Shown: positions 5,575 through 12,558, counted from the stretch's first letter. The stretch: 13,662 nucleotides of DNA from Candidatus Falkowiibacteriota bacterium (GCA_903857815.1 CAIOGK010000028.1:1-13662); one strand, 5' to 3'. Numbers and translations: made by a program. The notes: generated from the letters alone by a model not told the origin.

Positions 5575-7848
5575 TTATCCTCTTGGAACAAATCCGCCCG
5601 GTTTTCTAGCTCCGCCTCTATCGCTTCCACCATTAGAACCAAAGCGACTTGGTCTAAAACCGCTAGCTGATGATTGGCCATTTGATTTACCTTTTTCATC
5701 TTTCCAAAGAGAAGCATTTTCTTCTAAACCTTTTAGAGTTAAATTAATTCTTCCTTGGTCATCGATTTCCTTGATTTTAACCGTAACTTCATCGCCGACA
5801 TTTAAGAAGTCGCTTGGTTTTTCAATGCGATAAGGGGCTAGCTCACTAACGTGAGCCATGCCGTCCTGGTTAGCATTTAAAGCGATGAAAGCACCAAAGT
5901 CTAACATTCTAACAACTTTACCTTTCATTACTTCGCCAGCTTCAAAAACATGAACAATTTCTTTAACTTGTCTTACGGCCTCATTAACTTTTTCAACATC
6001 AGTTCCGCAAATCATTACTAAACCAGTATCTTCGATATCGATACTAACGCCAGTCTCATCGATAATGCGGTTAATAATCTTTCCACCGGGGCCAATGATA
6101 GCGCCAATTTTTTCTGGGTCAACATTAAAGCTAATAATGCGTGGAGCATATTTAGACATCTCCGCTCTAGGAGCAGGGATAGCAGTTTTAATAACTTCTA
6201 AAATTTCATTTAGAGCTTTGCGTCCTTGTGTTAAAGTTCTAGCAATAATTGCTTCAGTTAATCCATCAGTTTTGGTATCAAGTTGAATTGCAGTTAAGCC
6301 TGTATCAGTTCCAGTAATTTTGAAATCCATTCCCCCTTCGCCATCTTCTAAATCTTGAATATCGGTTAAAACTTCCCATTTGCTCATATCATGATTTGAG
6401 GCAAGCCCCATCGCAATACCAACTACGGGCTTTTTAATAGGTACACCAGCATCCATTAAAGCTAGGGTTGAAGCGCAAGTTGAAGCCATTGATGATGAAC
6501 CATTAGAACCTAAAGTTTCACTAACAACACGAACAGTGTAAGGGAAGTCTTCACGATTTGGGATAACTGGAAGTAAGGCTTTTTCTGCTAAGGCACCATG
6601 TCCAACTTCACGTCGGCCAGTTCCTCTTAAAGGAGAAGCTTCGCCAACTGAATATGGGGGAAAATTATAATGATGCATGTATCTTTTTTTGCTTTGGCCT
6701 TCCATTCCTTCTAAAGACTGTTCCATTCCTGGAGCGCCTAAAGTTACAATCGACATAACCTGAGTTTCGCCACGAGAGAAAAGAGAAGTACCATGGTCGC
6801 GAGGTAAAATTGCAACCTCGGCTAAGAGTTGTCTGATTTCTTCTAAGCCTCGACCGTCAACCCGTTTTTTATCTTCAACAATTGCGCGAGTAACTTCGGT
6901 ATCAATCATTTCTTCAACTAATTTTTTAGCAATAAAGCCACGCTTATCACCGCTTAATCCTTGAGTAGTTAAATATTCATCCAAGCCTTCCTTAATAGCG
7001 CCGACAGCAGCTTTTCTTTCGCCTTTAGTATAGTATTCCTTTGTGAATAAAATTGTTGAGATGTTTTCGTTTAACCATTTTTTTCCAATTTCAAGTAATG
7101 CTTCTTTTTCTTGGACTGCTTCTAATTCTTCAGCGGATTTTTCTTTAACTGGTTTTTCAATTTTTCTTGGTTCAACGTTAGCTTTTAATTCTTTAATTAA
7201 ATTGATGGCTACTTGCATTTCACGTTGGCCAGCATTAATTGCCTCCAGCATTACGTTCTCTGGAATTTCGTTAGCGCCCGCTTCTATCATGATAACTTTT
7301 TTATCGGTTCCAGCAACAATTAAATCAAGCGTACTTTTAGCTTGTTCTTCGTAAGTTGGATTGAAAACTAATTTATCTTCAATTAAACCAACGCGGATGC
7401 CACCAATTGGTCCATTCCATTTAATTCCGGAAATAGACAAAGCAGCGGAAGCAGCTAATAGGGAAACAACATCATAATCATTTTCTTGGTCAATCGCTAA
7501 AACAGTTACGATAACTTGAATATCACGATTATCACCAGTTACAAAAAGCGGACGAATAGACCTATCTATCATGCGTCCTGTTAAAACTGATTGGTCAGTT
7601 GGGCGACCTTCACGTTTAACCCAACGAGAACCTTTGATTATACCAGCAGCATAAAGCTTCTCTTCGAAATCAACCATTAGTGGAAAGAAATTTACTCCTT
7701 CACGTTCGGTTTTAGATTGAACTACTGTTGCTTGGACAACAGTTTCTCCATATTGTACCCAGAGCGCGGCATCGGCCTGTAAGGCGATTTTTCCGGTCTT
7801 GATAACGAGAGGGCGGCCAAGCCACTCTCCTGAAAATACTTTTTCCAT
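5575..7848 (-). CDS. pnp: Polyribonucleotide nucleotidyltransferase (PNPase)
   Basis: Phosphorolytic 3'-5' exoribonuclease, a ring-shaped trimer. The 757 residues contain the first RNase PH domain (about 10-145, FFPLMVDFEEK at 54-64), the all-helical linker (about 235-320), and the second, catalytic RNase PH domain (330-550). The latter has RDHGTSLFSRGETQ (350-363), HHYNFPPYSVGE (392-403), SNGSSSMASTC (448-458) and the metal/phosphate site GMDFKITGTDTG (506-517). Then come KH (575-635, GxxG loop GPGG 586-589), S1 (641-706) and a Gly/Ser/Arg-rich tail (720-757) suited to RNA or partner contact. The start at ATG 7848 fits the family. The leader carries a large structured hairpin (7860-7919), reminiscent in principle of E. 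coli pnp autoregulation. NYN and rpsO lie upstream. Confidence 0.98.
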   Translation of the reverse strand: MEKVFSGEWLGRPLVIKTGKIALQADAALWVQYGETVVQATVVQSKTEREGVNFFPLMVDFEEKLYAAGIIKGSRWVKREGRPTDQSVLTGRMIDRSIRPLFVTGDNRDIQVIVTVLAIDQENDYDVVSLLAASAALSISGIKWNGPIGGIRVGLIEDKLVFNPTYEEQAKSTLDLIVAGTDKKVIMIEAGANEIPENVMLEAINAGQREMQVAINLIKELKANVEPRKIEKPVKEKSAEELEAVQEKEALLEIGKKWLNENISTILFTKEYYTKGERKAAVGAIKEGLDEYLTTQGLSGDKRGFIAKKLVEEMIDTEVTRAIVEDKKRVDGRGLEEIRQLLAEVAILPRDHGTSLFSRGETQVMSIVTLGAPGMEQSLEGMEGQSKKRYMHHYNFPPYSVGEASPLRGTGRREVGHGALAEKALLPVIPNREDFPYTVRVVSETLGSNGSSSMASTCASTLALMDAGVPIKKPVVGIAMGLASNHDMSKWEVLTDIQDLEDGEGGMDFKITGTDTGLTAIQLDTKTDGLTEAIIARTLTQGRKALNEILEVIKTAIPAPRAEMSKYAPRIISFNVDPEKIGAIIGPGGKIINRIIDETGVSIDIEDTGLVMICGTDVEKVNEAVRQVKEIVHVFEAGEVMKGKVVRMLDFGAFIALNANQDGMAHVSELAPYRIEKPSDFLNVGDEVTVKIKEIDDQGRINLTLKGLEENASLWKDEKGKSNGQSSASGFRPSRFGSNGGSDRGGARKPGGFVPRG

Positions 7849-7859
7849 AATTTTGTTTG

Positions 7860-7919
7860 CCTGGCCGTTAAATTACAGGACTGTAATTATCTTACAGCAC
7901 TATCTATTTAACGGGCAGG
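7860..7919 (-). promoter_or_regulatory. Large structured leader of pnp
   Basis: A 14-position inverted repeat (7906-7919 with 7860-7873, 13 pairs and one C:C mismatch, core CGTTAAAT/ATTTAACG) encloses 32 nt. Inside, CTGTAA (97-92 of 78xx), TTACAG (86-81) and CTGTAA (78-73) lie in series, so the middle element can pair with either neighbour. Two exclusive inner hairpins are therefore possible. The predicted start site (about 7917) coincides with the first bases of the stem, and the pnp ATG is 12 nt beyond it. Function as a control element is inference. Confidence 0.6.
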
Positions 7920-7923
7920 TCGT

Positions 7924-7929
7924 TTTATA
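7924..7929 (-). promoter_or_regulatory. Possible -10 box for pnp
   Basis: The minus strand reads TATAAA. Its predicted start falls at about 7917, the first bases of the leader hairpin. No convincing -35 is seen. Confidence 0.35.
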
Positions 7930-7950
7930 TTTATTTTTCTTGTTTATTTT

Positions 7951-8454
7951 TTATCGGTTATATATCAGAAATTTTTTATCACTTCCCAAATCAATAAAGT
8001 CATCCGCCTCTTCAATTAATCTTGAAGAACAGGTTTTTCTAAAGGCCATCACTTCTACTAAGCAGCCTTTATTATTTTGTAGGTAAGATACTAATGGCAA
8101 ATAATCGCCATCACCAGAGACGAGAACAATAACATCTAGTTTGTCTGCTAATTTAATAGCATCAATAGCGATTCCAACGTCCCAATCAGCTTTTTTAGCG
8201 CCACCAGCAAATATTTGTAGGTCTTTTAGTTTTACTTCAAAGCCTTGTTCAGCTAGAGCGTCAGTAAAAGGCATCTCATCTTTAGATTCTGTTCGTATAG
8301 CATAAGCAGTGGCCCGGATAAGTTTCCGGCCGGCCACTGCTTTGACTAAAATCTCTTTGAAATTGGTTTTTCTTTTGTATAAGTTTTTGGCAGAGTGATA
8401 CATGTTTGAGACATCTACCAAAATTCCAACCCTTTGTTCCCTATGCTTTATCAT
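7951..8454 (-). CDS. NYN/LabA-type PIN-fold nuclease
   Basis: Predicted metal-dependent ribonuclease of the NYN (LabA/DUF88) family. The 167 residues show the family acidic clusters: VDVSNMYHSAK (13-23, D14 and N17), KADWDVGIAIDAI (88-100, D90, D92, D98) and VLVSGDGDYLPLV (110-122, D115, D117). The Asp-rich pocket seems intact. It starts 6 nt after the rpsO stop, so it is almost certainly translated from the rpsO transcript, and lies upstream of pnp. That places a putative endonuclease beside a 3'-5' exonuclease, suggesting a role in RNA decay, though no substrate is known. It has no signal peptide or membrane segment. No Shine-Dalgarno is seen. Family call is firm; function is inferred. Confidence 0.88.
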   Translation of the reverse strand: MIKHREQRVGILVDVSNMYHSAKNLYKRKTNFKEILVKAVAGRKLIRATAYAIRTESKDEMPFTDALAEQGFEVKLKDLQIFAGGAKKADWDVGIAIDAIKLADKLDVIVLVSGDGDYLPLVSYLQNNKGCLVEVMAFRKTCSSRLIEEADDFIDLGSDKKFLIYNR

Positions 8455-8460
8455 AATTAT

Positions 8461-8829
8461 TTATTCTTCCGTGTCGTCTTCTTTTATTTCCGCTTCATCT
8501 TCAGGATTAATATATTTCTTTTCTTTCTTTTTTTCTTCCTCCTCTTCTTCCTGTAATCTGGCGGCAATTTTCAATTTTAATTTTTCAGCTAATTCTTTAA
8601 ACTGCTCGGCATTTTCTTTTTGTAAATATTTAAGTAATTTTCTTCTTTCGCCAACTTTTTTTAGTAATCCGCGACGAGAAGAGAAGTCGTGTTTGTGTTT
8701 TTTTAAATGCTCAGTTAATTCTTTAATTTCTTCAGTTAAGATAGCAATTTGAACTTGAGATGAGCCTGTATCCGTATCATGAACACGGAATTTTTTAATG
8801 ATTTTTTCCTTTGCTTTTTTGTCTAACAT
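8461..8829 (-). CDS. rpsO: 30S ribosomal protein S15
   Basis: Primary 16S rRNA-binding protein that also forms an intersubunit bridge. Residues 1-89 are a standard S15, with HDTDTGSSQVQIAILTEEI (17-35), the HLKKHKHDFSSRRGLLKKVG segment (41-60) and ERRKLLKYL (61-69). The usual length is 88-90, but this protein has 122 residues: a tail from about 90 is extremely charged, with a run of glutamates and lysines, then an acidic end (DEAEIKEDDTEE). rpsT is upstream, and the NYN gene starts 6 nt after its stop. The leader folds into a 43-nt hairpin that may allow S15 feedback, as S15 does by different RNA structures in several bacteria. There is no Shine-Dalgarno before ATG 8829. Confidence 0.96.
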   Translation of the reverse strand: MLDKKAKEKIIKKFRVHDTDTGSSQVQIAILTEEIKELTEHLKKHKHDFSSRRGLLKKVGERRKLLKYLQKENAEQFKELAEKLKLKIAARLQEEEEEEKKKEKKYINPEDEAEIKEDDTEE

Positions 8830-8839
8830 AGATTCGACG

Positions 8840-8882
8840 CTCTATCCGAGAAGTGGTTAAGCTCTCCACATCCAAGAAAGAG
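8840..8882 (-). promoter_or_regulatory. Structured leader of rpsO, candidate S15 autoregulatory element
   Basis: The minus-strand RNA folds as a 17-position stem (14 pairs including two G:U; mismatches U:U, U:C, U:U) around a 9-nt loop, AGAGCUUAA. The inner stem is GUGG/CCAC and the outer CUCU/AGAG. Between them the two strands carry near-identical UUCUUGGAU and UUCUCGGAU, so the stem is quasi-symmetric. It begins about 2 nt after the predicted start site and ends 10 nt before the ATG. The regulatory role is inferred from position and S15 precedent. Confidence 0.55.
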
Positions 8883-8890
8883 TACATTTA

Positions 8891-8896
8891 TTTATA
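8891..8896 (-). promoter_or_regulatory. Possible -10 box for rpsO
   Basis: TATAAA on the minus strand, between the rpsT stop and the rpsO leader. The start site would be about 8884, just before the leader hairpin. The -35 is unconvincing, so rpsO may also be read through from rpsT. Confidence 0.35.
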
Positions 8897-8908
8897 TTTG
8901 TTAAATTT

Positions 8909-9169
8909 TTATTTTAAAGAGTTGATTTTCTTCATTAATCTTGATTTTTTGCGGCTAGCGGTATTTTTCTTAATTACACCCTTTTTAGTCGCTTTATCAA
9001 TTGCTTGAACAGTTATAATAAAATCTTCCTTAACTTTTTTATCGTTAGCCTTTATTTGTTTAATATTAGCTTTAATTAAAGATTTAAGTTTGGTTGCTAC
9101 TTTTTTATTAGCAGCATTTCTTTTGATGGTTTTGCGAAGTTCTTTTTCCGCGGATTTCTTATTTGGCAT
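8909..9169 (-). CDS. rpsT: 30S ribosomal protein S20
   Basis: Small, lysine-rich helical-bundle protein that binds 16S rRNA early in assembly. The 86 residues match the family in length, start (MPNKKSAEKELRKTIKRNAANK) and C-terminal signature (KKGVIKKNTASRKKSRLMKKIN). The ATG at 9169 is the expected start. It lies 80 nt upstream of rpsO, with no terminator between, and about 97 nt downstream of the OmpA/VWA gene, from which it is separated by its own promoter (9223-9251). Its leader holds two consecutive hairpins (9184-9212). In E. coli S20 represses its own translation; something similar is possible here but unproven. No Shine-Dalgarno is present. Confidence 0.95.
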   Translation of the reverse strand: MPNKKSAEKELRKTIKRNAANKKVATKLKSLIKANIKQIKANDKKVKEDFIITVQAIDKATKKGVIKKNTASRKKSRLMKKINSLK

Positions 9170-9183
9170 AACGGATTCTAAAT

Positions 9184-9212
9184 TAATAAAATTATTAGAG
9201 ACAAACGCCTCT
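9184..9212 (-). promoter_or_regulatory. Two tandem hairpins in rpsT leader
   Basis: The first hairpin (9212-9197) pairs AGAGGC with GTCTCT (one G:U) around GTTT. The second (9197-9184) pairs TAATAA with TTATTA around TT. The predicted start site is about 9216, so the first hairpin lies at the 5' end of the RNA. Confidence 0.45.
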
Positions 9213-9222
9213 TTCTATGGGA

Positions 9223-9251
9223 ACGTTAACATAATAATAAATAAAAATCAA
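9223..9251 (-). promoter_or_regulatory. Probable rpsT promoter
   Basis: Minus strand TTGATT (9251-9246), a 17-nt spacer ending in TGT and TAACGT (9228-9223). The -10 matches at the three most conserved positions and has the TGn extension. It gives a leader of about 47 nt. Confidence 0.5.
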
Positions 9252-9265
9252 GAGGGCGGAGAGGT

Positions 9266-11377
9266 TTATAGCTGAATAGATGTCCTGGTAATATTGCTCG
9301 CTAATTTTTCATAGCCAAGCACATTAAAATCAATTTTTTTACCCTTTTCATCAGTAAAAGTTTTAATTTCTATTTGAGTGTTGGCCAAGTAATCTTCAAA
9401 GGTTTGAGTTTGCGCAGCGCTAAACAACTTATTAACTTTTTCTAAGTTGTTAATCGATTTAAATAATTGGTAGATAATAGCTTTTTCTTGAGGAGATTTG
9501 ATATTTTGTATATATTTAGTTTGATTTTGAGCGATTAATGTTTTTAAGCCAGTATCTTCATTGTTTAATTTGTCTTGTCCAAAAGACTCTTGTAGAGTTT
9601 TGGCGCTAACCTTTTCATTAGCTTGGGACATGAGATTGTGCAGATTTTTTTCTTCGTCTTGTTTATTTTGCTCTAGAGTTAAAAGATTTAATTCCATTTT
9701 CGCTTTAATTATTTGTTCAATTTCATTCCTCAATTCAAAGAGATTTTTTTCTAGTGGTTCGTTGTTTTGGCCTGAATACAGAAAAATATTAGCATCTTTA
9801 ACATGCGCTTCGGTTGCTAACTTAGCGGCTTCAAAAATATTTTGCACATCTTGGAGTCCCTCATCGGTTGTATAAATAGCAGCGCGATAATCTTCAACTT
9901 CGTTTCCATTGCTTGCAAGTTTAGCATCGTTTTCAATCAGGCTTTTAAAGTACGAGATGCTTGATTTAAAAGGATTTTCTATTGAAGAACCTTTAGTTTG
10001 GACATTTCTTAAATCTTTGGCGGCCGCTAAAATATCAGGTAAATTTTTTACAGGGCTAGCATCGTTTGTATAATAAACTAAGTCAGCTTTGGCAATGTTG
10101 CCTTTGCTGTTTTCTTGAATTCCCAACTCTTCAAGTTTATTGGCCATGTCATCCATGGTGTGTTCGGTTGAGGGGGAATTATCAATAAAAAATAACACTC
10201 TATCGCATTGGCTAACTTTTTGTATGGTGGATTCAACCATTAAGTCTAGTTTTACGTAGCGACATTCGTCATTTAAGGCTTTATATAAGTTAGGATCATT
10301 TTTTTTAATTTCTGTAATATCGGCTTCGGTGTATTTTTCACCAGTTTGAGGGTTAATTTTGTTTAACTCAATAATTTTAGTGTAGCCCTTGTCTGGCATA
10401 CTGAGTTCAAATTTTGTTTCTTTAATTTCTTTTATTTGCTCTGGGGTTAATCCTGATTTAGAATAATCATTATTTGCAAAAGCATCCTGAATAACTTTTT
10501 CTCCTTCAATAAACCTATCATTTGATAGATTGATATTGTTTTCCAAGGTTGGTGCTAATTTCTTATTATCGGCGCCATATTTAGTTGCCCTTTCATCACT
10601 AGATACATAGATTACTTTTTTGGCATTTTTGTATTGTTCAAAATTATTGGGATTTATTTTATTTAAAAAATTTTCTGCTTGAGATTTAATTAAATTAGCA
10701 TCTGTTTCAGAAATATTAGCTTTATCAACTTCAAAGCTTTGAGTAATGTTCATGGTTGACGCCTCTTTTAATCCTTGATGAGGGAAAGACTCATAATCGG
10801 CCTGGTGTTCAGAATAATTAATATTTTTATTATTTGGGTCGCCGTCAAAATTGTTAGGAGCTTTTAACTCGATTTTATTAGTGGGGGCGTCTTTTATATT
10901 TGCTTCATTATTTTCCTGAGCTTCTGCTGGGACGCCAAATTTTAAAAATAAACAAACAGCTGCAAATAGCGCCCGGCTAATGGGCTTGTTCATGATTTGT
11001 CTAAATCGGTTGCCTTTATATGATTCATTTAATTCGCCATTAATAATCCCGGAAACTTGATTATGAAAATTTTTTAAATCTGGATCACTAATATTCTTGC
11101 CGCCATTAGTATAGCTTTCAAATTCACTAAAAGGCATATTCATTATATTTTCAAACATCTCCTCGGTTATTTGGTCTCCGTGTTGGTTCATTTCAGAAAT
11201 AGCCGCTTTCAAATCATCTAAACGTTCACCAAAATCTTTTTCTTGTTTTTCGGTGGTTTCATCAATATCTACCGGAGATGCTTTAATAATTTCAGGGCTG
11301 TTTTTTGTTTCCGAAGTGGATTCTTTTTTTGGCTTAATTTTTTCATTTAAAGAGTTTTCTAGATGGGCTGTTTTCAT
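9266..11377 (-). CDS. Membrane-anchored or exported OmpA-like plus VWA-domain protein
   Basis: I do not recognise a named family for the whole 703-residue protein. Residues 1-128 are polar and charged. Residues 129-154 (MNKPISRALFAAVCLFLKFG then VPAEAQ) look exactly like a signal peptide or anchor, placed internally. After a low-complexity Asn-rich linker, 211-384 resembles an OmpA-like peptidoglycan-binding domain (SFEVDKANIS, YVSSDERATKYG, NINLSNDRFIEGEKVI, closing strand RYVKLDLMVE). Residues 391-540 look like a von Willebrand A domain with a MIDAS: DNSPS (399-403), a TKGSS loop (461-465) and TTDEG (503-507). The C-terminal part (545-600) is probably coiled coil. It starts 2 nt after the 111-aa gene stop, implying coupling. 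It could act at the cell wall as an adhesive or scaffolding protein. Domain calls are by eye. Confidence 0.75.
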   Translation of the reverse strand: MKTAHLENSLNEKIKPKKESTSETKNSPEIIKASPVDIDETTEKQEKDFGERLDDLKAAISEMNQHGDQITEEMFENIMNMPFSEFESYTNGGKNISDPDLKNFHNQVSGIINGELNESYKGNRFRQIMNKPISRALFAAVCLFLKFGVPAEAQENNEANIKDAPTNKIELKAPNNFDGDPNNKNINYSEHQADYESFPHQGLKEASTMNITQSFEVDKANISETDANLIKSQAENFLNKINPNNFEQYKNAKKVIYVSSDERATKYGADNKKLAPTLENNINLSNDRFIEGEKVIQDAFANNDYSKSGLTPEQIKEIKETKFELSMPDKGYTKIIELNKINPQTGEKYTEADITEIKKNDPNLYKALNDECRYVKLDLMVESTIQKVSQCDRVLFFIDNSPSTEHTMDDMANKLEELGIQENSKGNIAKADLVYYTNDASPVKNLPDILAAAKDLRNVQTKGSSIENPFKSSISYFKSLIENDAKLASNGNEVEDYRAAIYTTDEGLQDVQNIFEAAKLATEAHVKDANIFLYSGQNNEPLEKNLFELRNEIEQIIKAKMELNLLTLEQNKQDEEKNLHNLMSQANEKVSAKTLQESFGQDKLNNEDTGLKTLIAQNQTKYIQNIKSPQEKAIIYQLFKSINNLEKVNKLFSAAQTQTFEDYLANTQIEIKTFTDEKGKKIDFNVLGYEKLASNITRTSIQL

Positions 11378-11379
11378 AT

Positions 11380-11715
11380 TTATTTTGAATAATGAAATAA
11401 ATCTATAAAATCACTGCAAATTTTTTTGATAGGTTTATTAATAATTTTGGAAATTAGCGTTAAGCGTTCTTCCTCCGGTAAGCTATAAAAATTATCTAAA
11501 GAATTTTCGACATTTTTTTGATCAATTTTTGCTAATAATAAAGTTATATAATTATTAAAATTTGTATATAAAAGCGTCCTTATTTGGAGCTCTCGACTTA
11601 AACTAGTGGTTGTTTTTGCAAGTAAGGGCTGTATATTTGTATCTAAATTGATAAAAATAGGATTATTGAAGTCTAGCCAAGCAGTAAATGGGATTTTATT
11701 GTTAGTTTCGAGCAT
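11380..11715 (-). CDS. Uncharacterised 111-aa protein, partner of the VWA gene
   Basis: No family is recognised. The 111 residues (from MLETNNKIPFTAWLDF) have no signal peptide, membrane segment or obvious motif. From about residue 25 they look mostly helical (LLAKTTTSLSRELQIRTLLY, then EEERLTLISKIINKPIKKIC), ending in FHYSK. It is likely cytoplasmic. It has a good promoter (11748-11776), and its stop is 2 nt before the start of the 703-residue OmpA/VWA gene, so the two form an operon. The function may be to assist that protein, for example via its cytoplasmic N-terminal region, but this is inference only. There is no Shine-Dalgarno. Confidence 0.75.
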   Translation of the reverse strand: MLETNNKIPFTAWLDFNNPIFINLDTNIQPLLAKTTTSLSRELQIRTLLYTNFNNYITLLLAKIDQKNVENSLDNFYSLPEEERLTLISKIINKPIKKICSDFIDLFHYSK

Positions 11716-11747
11716 ATCACAAATAAATTCAAGTTGATTATAGGAAG

Positions 11748-11776
11748 ATTATAATATAAAAAGGATAATAAAGCAA
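11748..11776 (-). promoter_or_regulatory. Promoter of the 111-aa/VWA operon
   Basis: Minus strand TTGCTT (11776-11771), a 17-nt spacer and a perfect TATAAT (11753-11748). A second TATAAT lies at 11742-11737. The leader would be about 25 nt. The gap 11716-11912 otherwise holds only this promoter and the divergent one at 11833-11861. Confidence 0.65.
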
Positions 11777-11832
11777 AAAATGGCGAGAAATAAGGCTTAA
11801 ACGTTAAAATTTATTAATTTATTACTTAATAC

Positions 11833-11861
11833 TTGACAAATACAAAAATTAATTGTAGGGT
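11833..11861 (+). promoter_or_regulatory. Promoter of the small secreted-protein gene
   Basis: Consensus TTGACA (11833-11838), a 17-nt spacer and TAGGGT (11856-11861). The -35 is perfect and the -10 keeps the conserved first, second and last bases. It is divergent from the 11748-11776 promoter. The leader would be about 45 nt. Confidence 0.5.
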
Positions 11862-11912
11862 TCTTTTAGATCATTAAAATAACTTATATTGTTAAACGAA
11901 AAATACCATATC

Positions 11913-12506
11913 ATGAAAAAAACAATCGTTTTTGTTTGTCTTTGTTGCCTAATAATATTAGGCTTGCAAGGCTTTGCGCAAAATAAACATTGTGCAACTT
12001 CGGTTTGGATAACCGAGAAATTTGGAGAAAGATTTATATCAAGTGCAGAGGCTGGTTTTGGGGAACTAATAATCCCGTTTACCGAAGAAGAGCTGCAATA
12101 TGATGATATTTCTTGGATAATGCCCCTAAAAATTGATGGGGTTCTTCAATATAAATTGATTCAAGCAAGATATTCGCTGAATCAATACGAACGCCATGAT
12201 ACCTTATCCTTGAAAGAGGCAACTGAGGTTATTGATGTAATGAAAAATGCCGGCAGAATATTTCCAGGCTCAAATTCCGTTGAGTTTTTTTTAACAAAAG
12301 ATAAAATAAAAGTTAATGAAAAAAATACTTTTTATTTTGCTTTAGCCTGTCGCGGTAACGAGTATGAGGTAATTAGCTTGCCAAAGAATACCCAGATAGT
12401 CTCTGCTAATCAATCAATTATGTTGGTTGAAGATGAGATAGTTATTAATACTGGCGAAATAAGTACGGAATTCGGAAATGTGATGACGTTGGTTAGGTTG
12501 AAATAA
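11913..12506 (+). CDS. Small secreted protein of unknown function
   Basis: The 197 residues begin with a clear signal peptide (MKKTIVFVCLCCLIILGLQG then FAQNK), probably cut after Ala22 or Gln23. The mature part (about 174 aa) is soluble with no membrane segment, mixed strand/helix, two Cys (C27, and one in the ALACRGNEYEV segment) and no motif I recognise. The signal peptide ending GFAQ is of a style frequent in Bacteroidota, which may hint at transfer. I chose ATG 11913 over an in-frame TTG at 11889 because the signal peptide begins there. It is the only plus-strand gene in the right half and forms its own unit, with promoter upstream and terminator downstream. Confidence 0.7.
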   Translation: MKKTIVFVCLCCLIILGLQGFAQNKHCATSVWITEKFGERFISSAEAGFGELIIPFTEEELQYDDISWIMPLKIDGVLQYKLIQARYSLNQYERHDTLSLKEATEVIDVMKNAGRIFPGSNSVEFFLTKDKIKVNEKNTFYFALACRGNEYEVISLPKNTQIVSANQSIMLVEDEIVINTGEISTEFGNVMTLVRLK

Positions 12507-12518
12507 ACCTCGGTTTTT

Positions 12519-12551
12519 AAAAAAAGCAGGCAATAAAATGTCTGCTTTTTT
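12519..12551. terminator. Bidirectional terminator between secreted-protein gene and tRNAs
   Basis: GCAGGCA pairs with TGTCTGC (one G:U) around ATAAAA (12533-12538), with an A-tract on the left and a T-tract on the right. It serves the plus-strand gene and, on the minus strand, the end of the tRNA operon. Confidence 0.88.
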
Positions 12552-12558
12552 CTTTGTG

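Noticed and set aside
8402..8752. Plus-strand open frame of 116 codons rich in Ser and Phe.
   Set aside because: It is the antisense shadow of the Glu/Lys-rich rpsO coding sequence.
10991..10993. Internal Met129 as the true start of the OmpA/VWA gene.
   Set aside because: The frame upstream is coding-like for 128 residues and starts 2 nt after the previous gene's stop, so the long form is favoured; the alternative is kept as a testable question.
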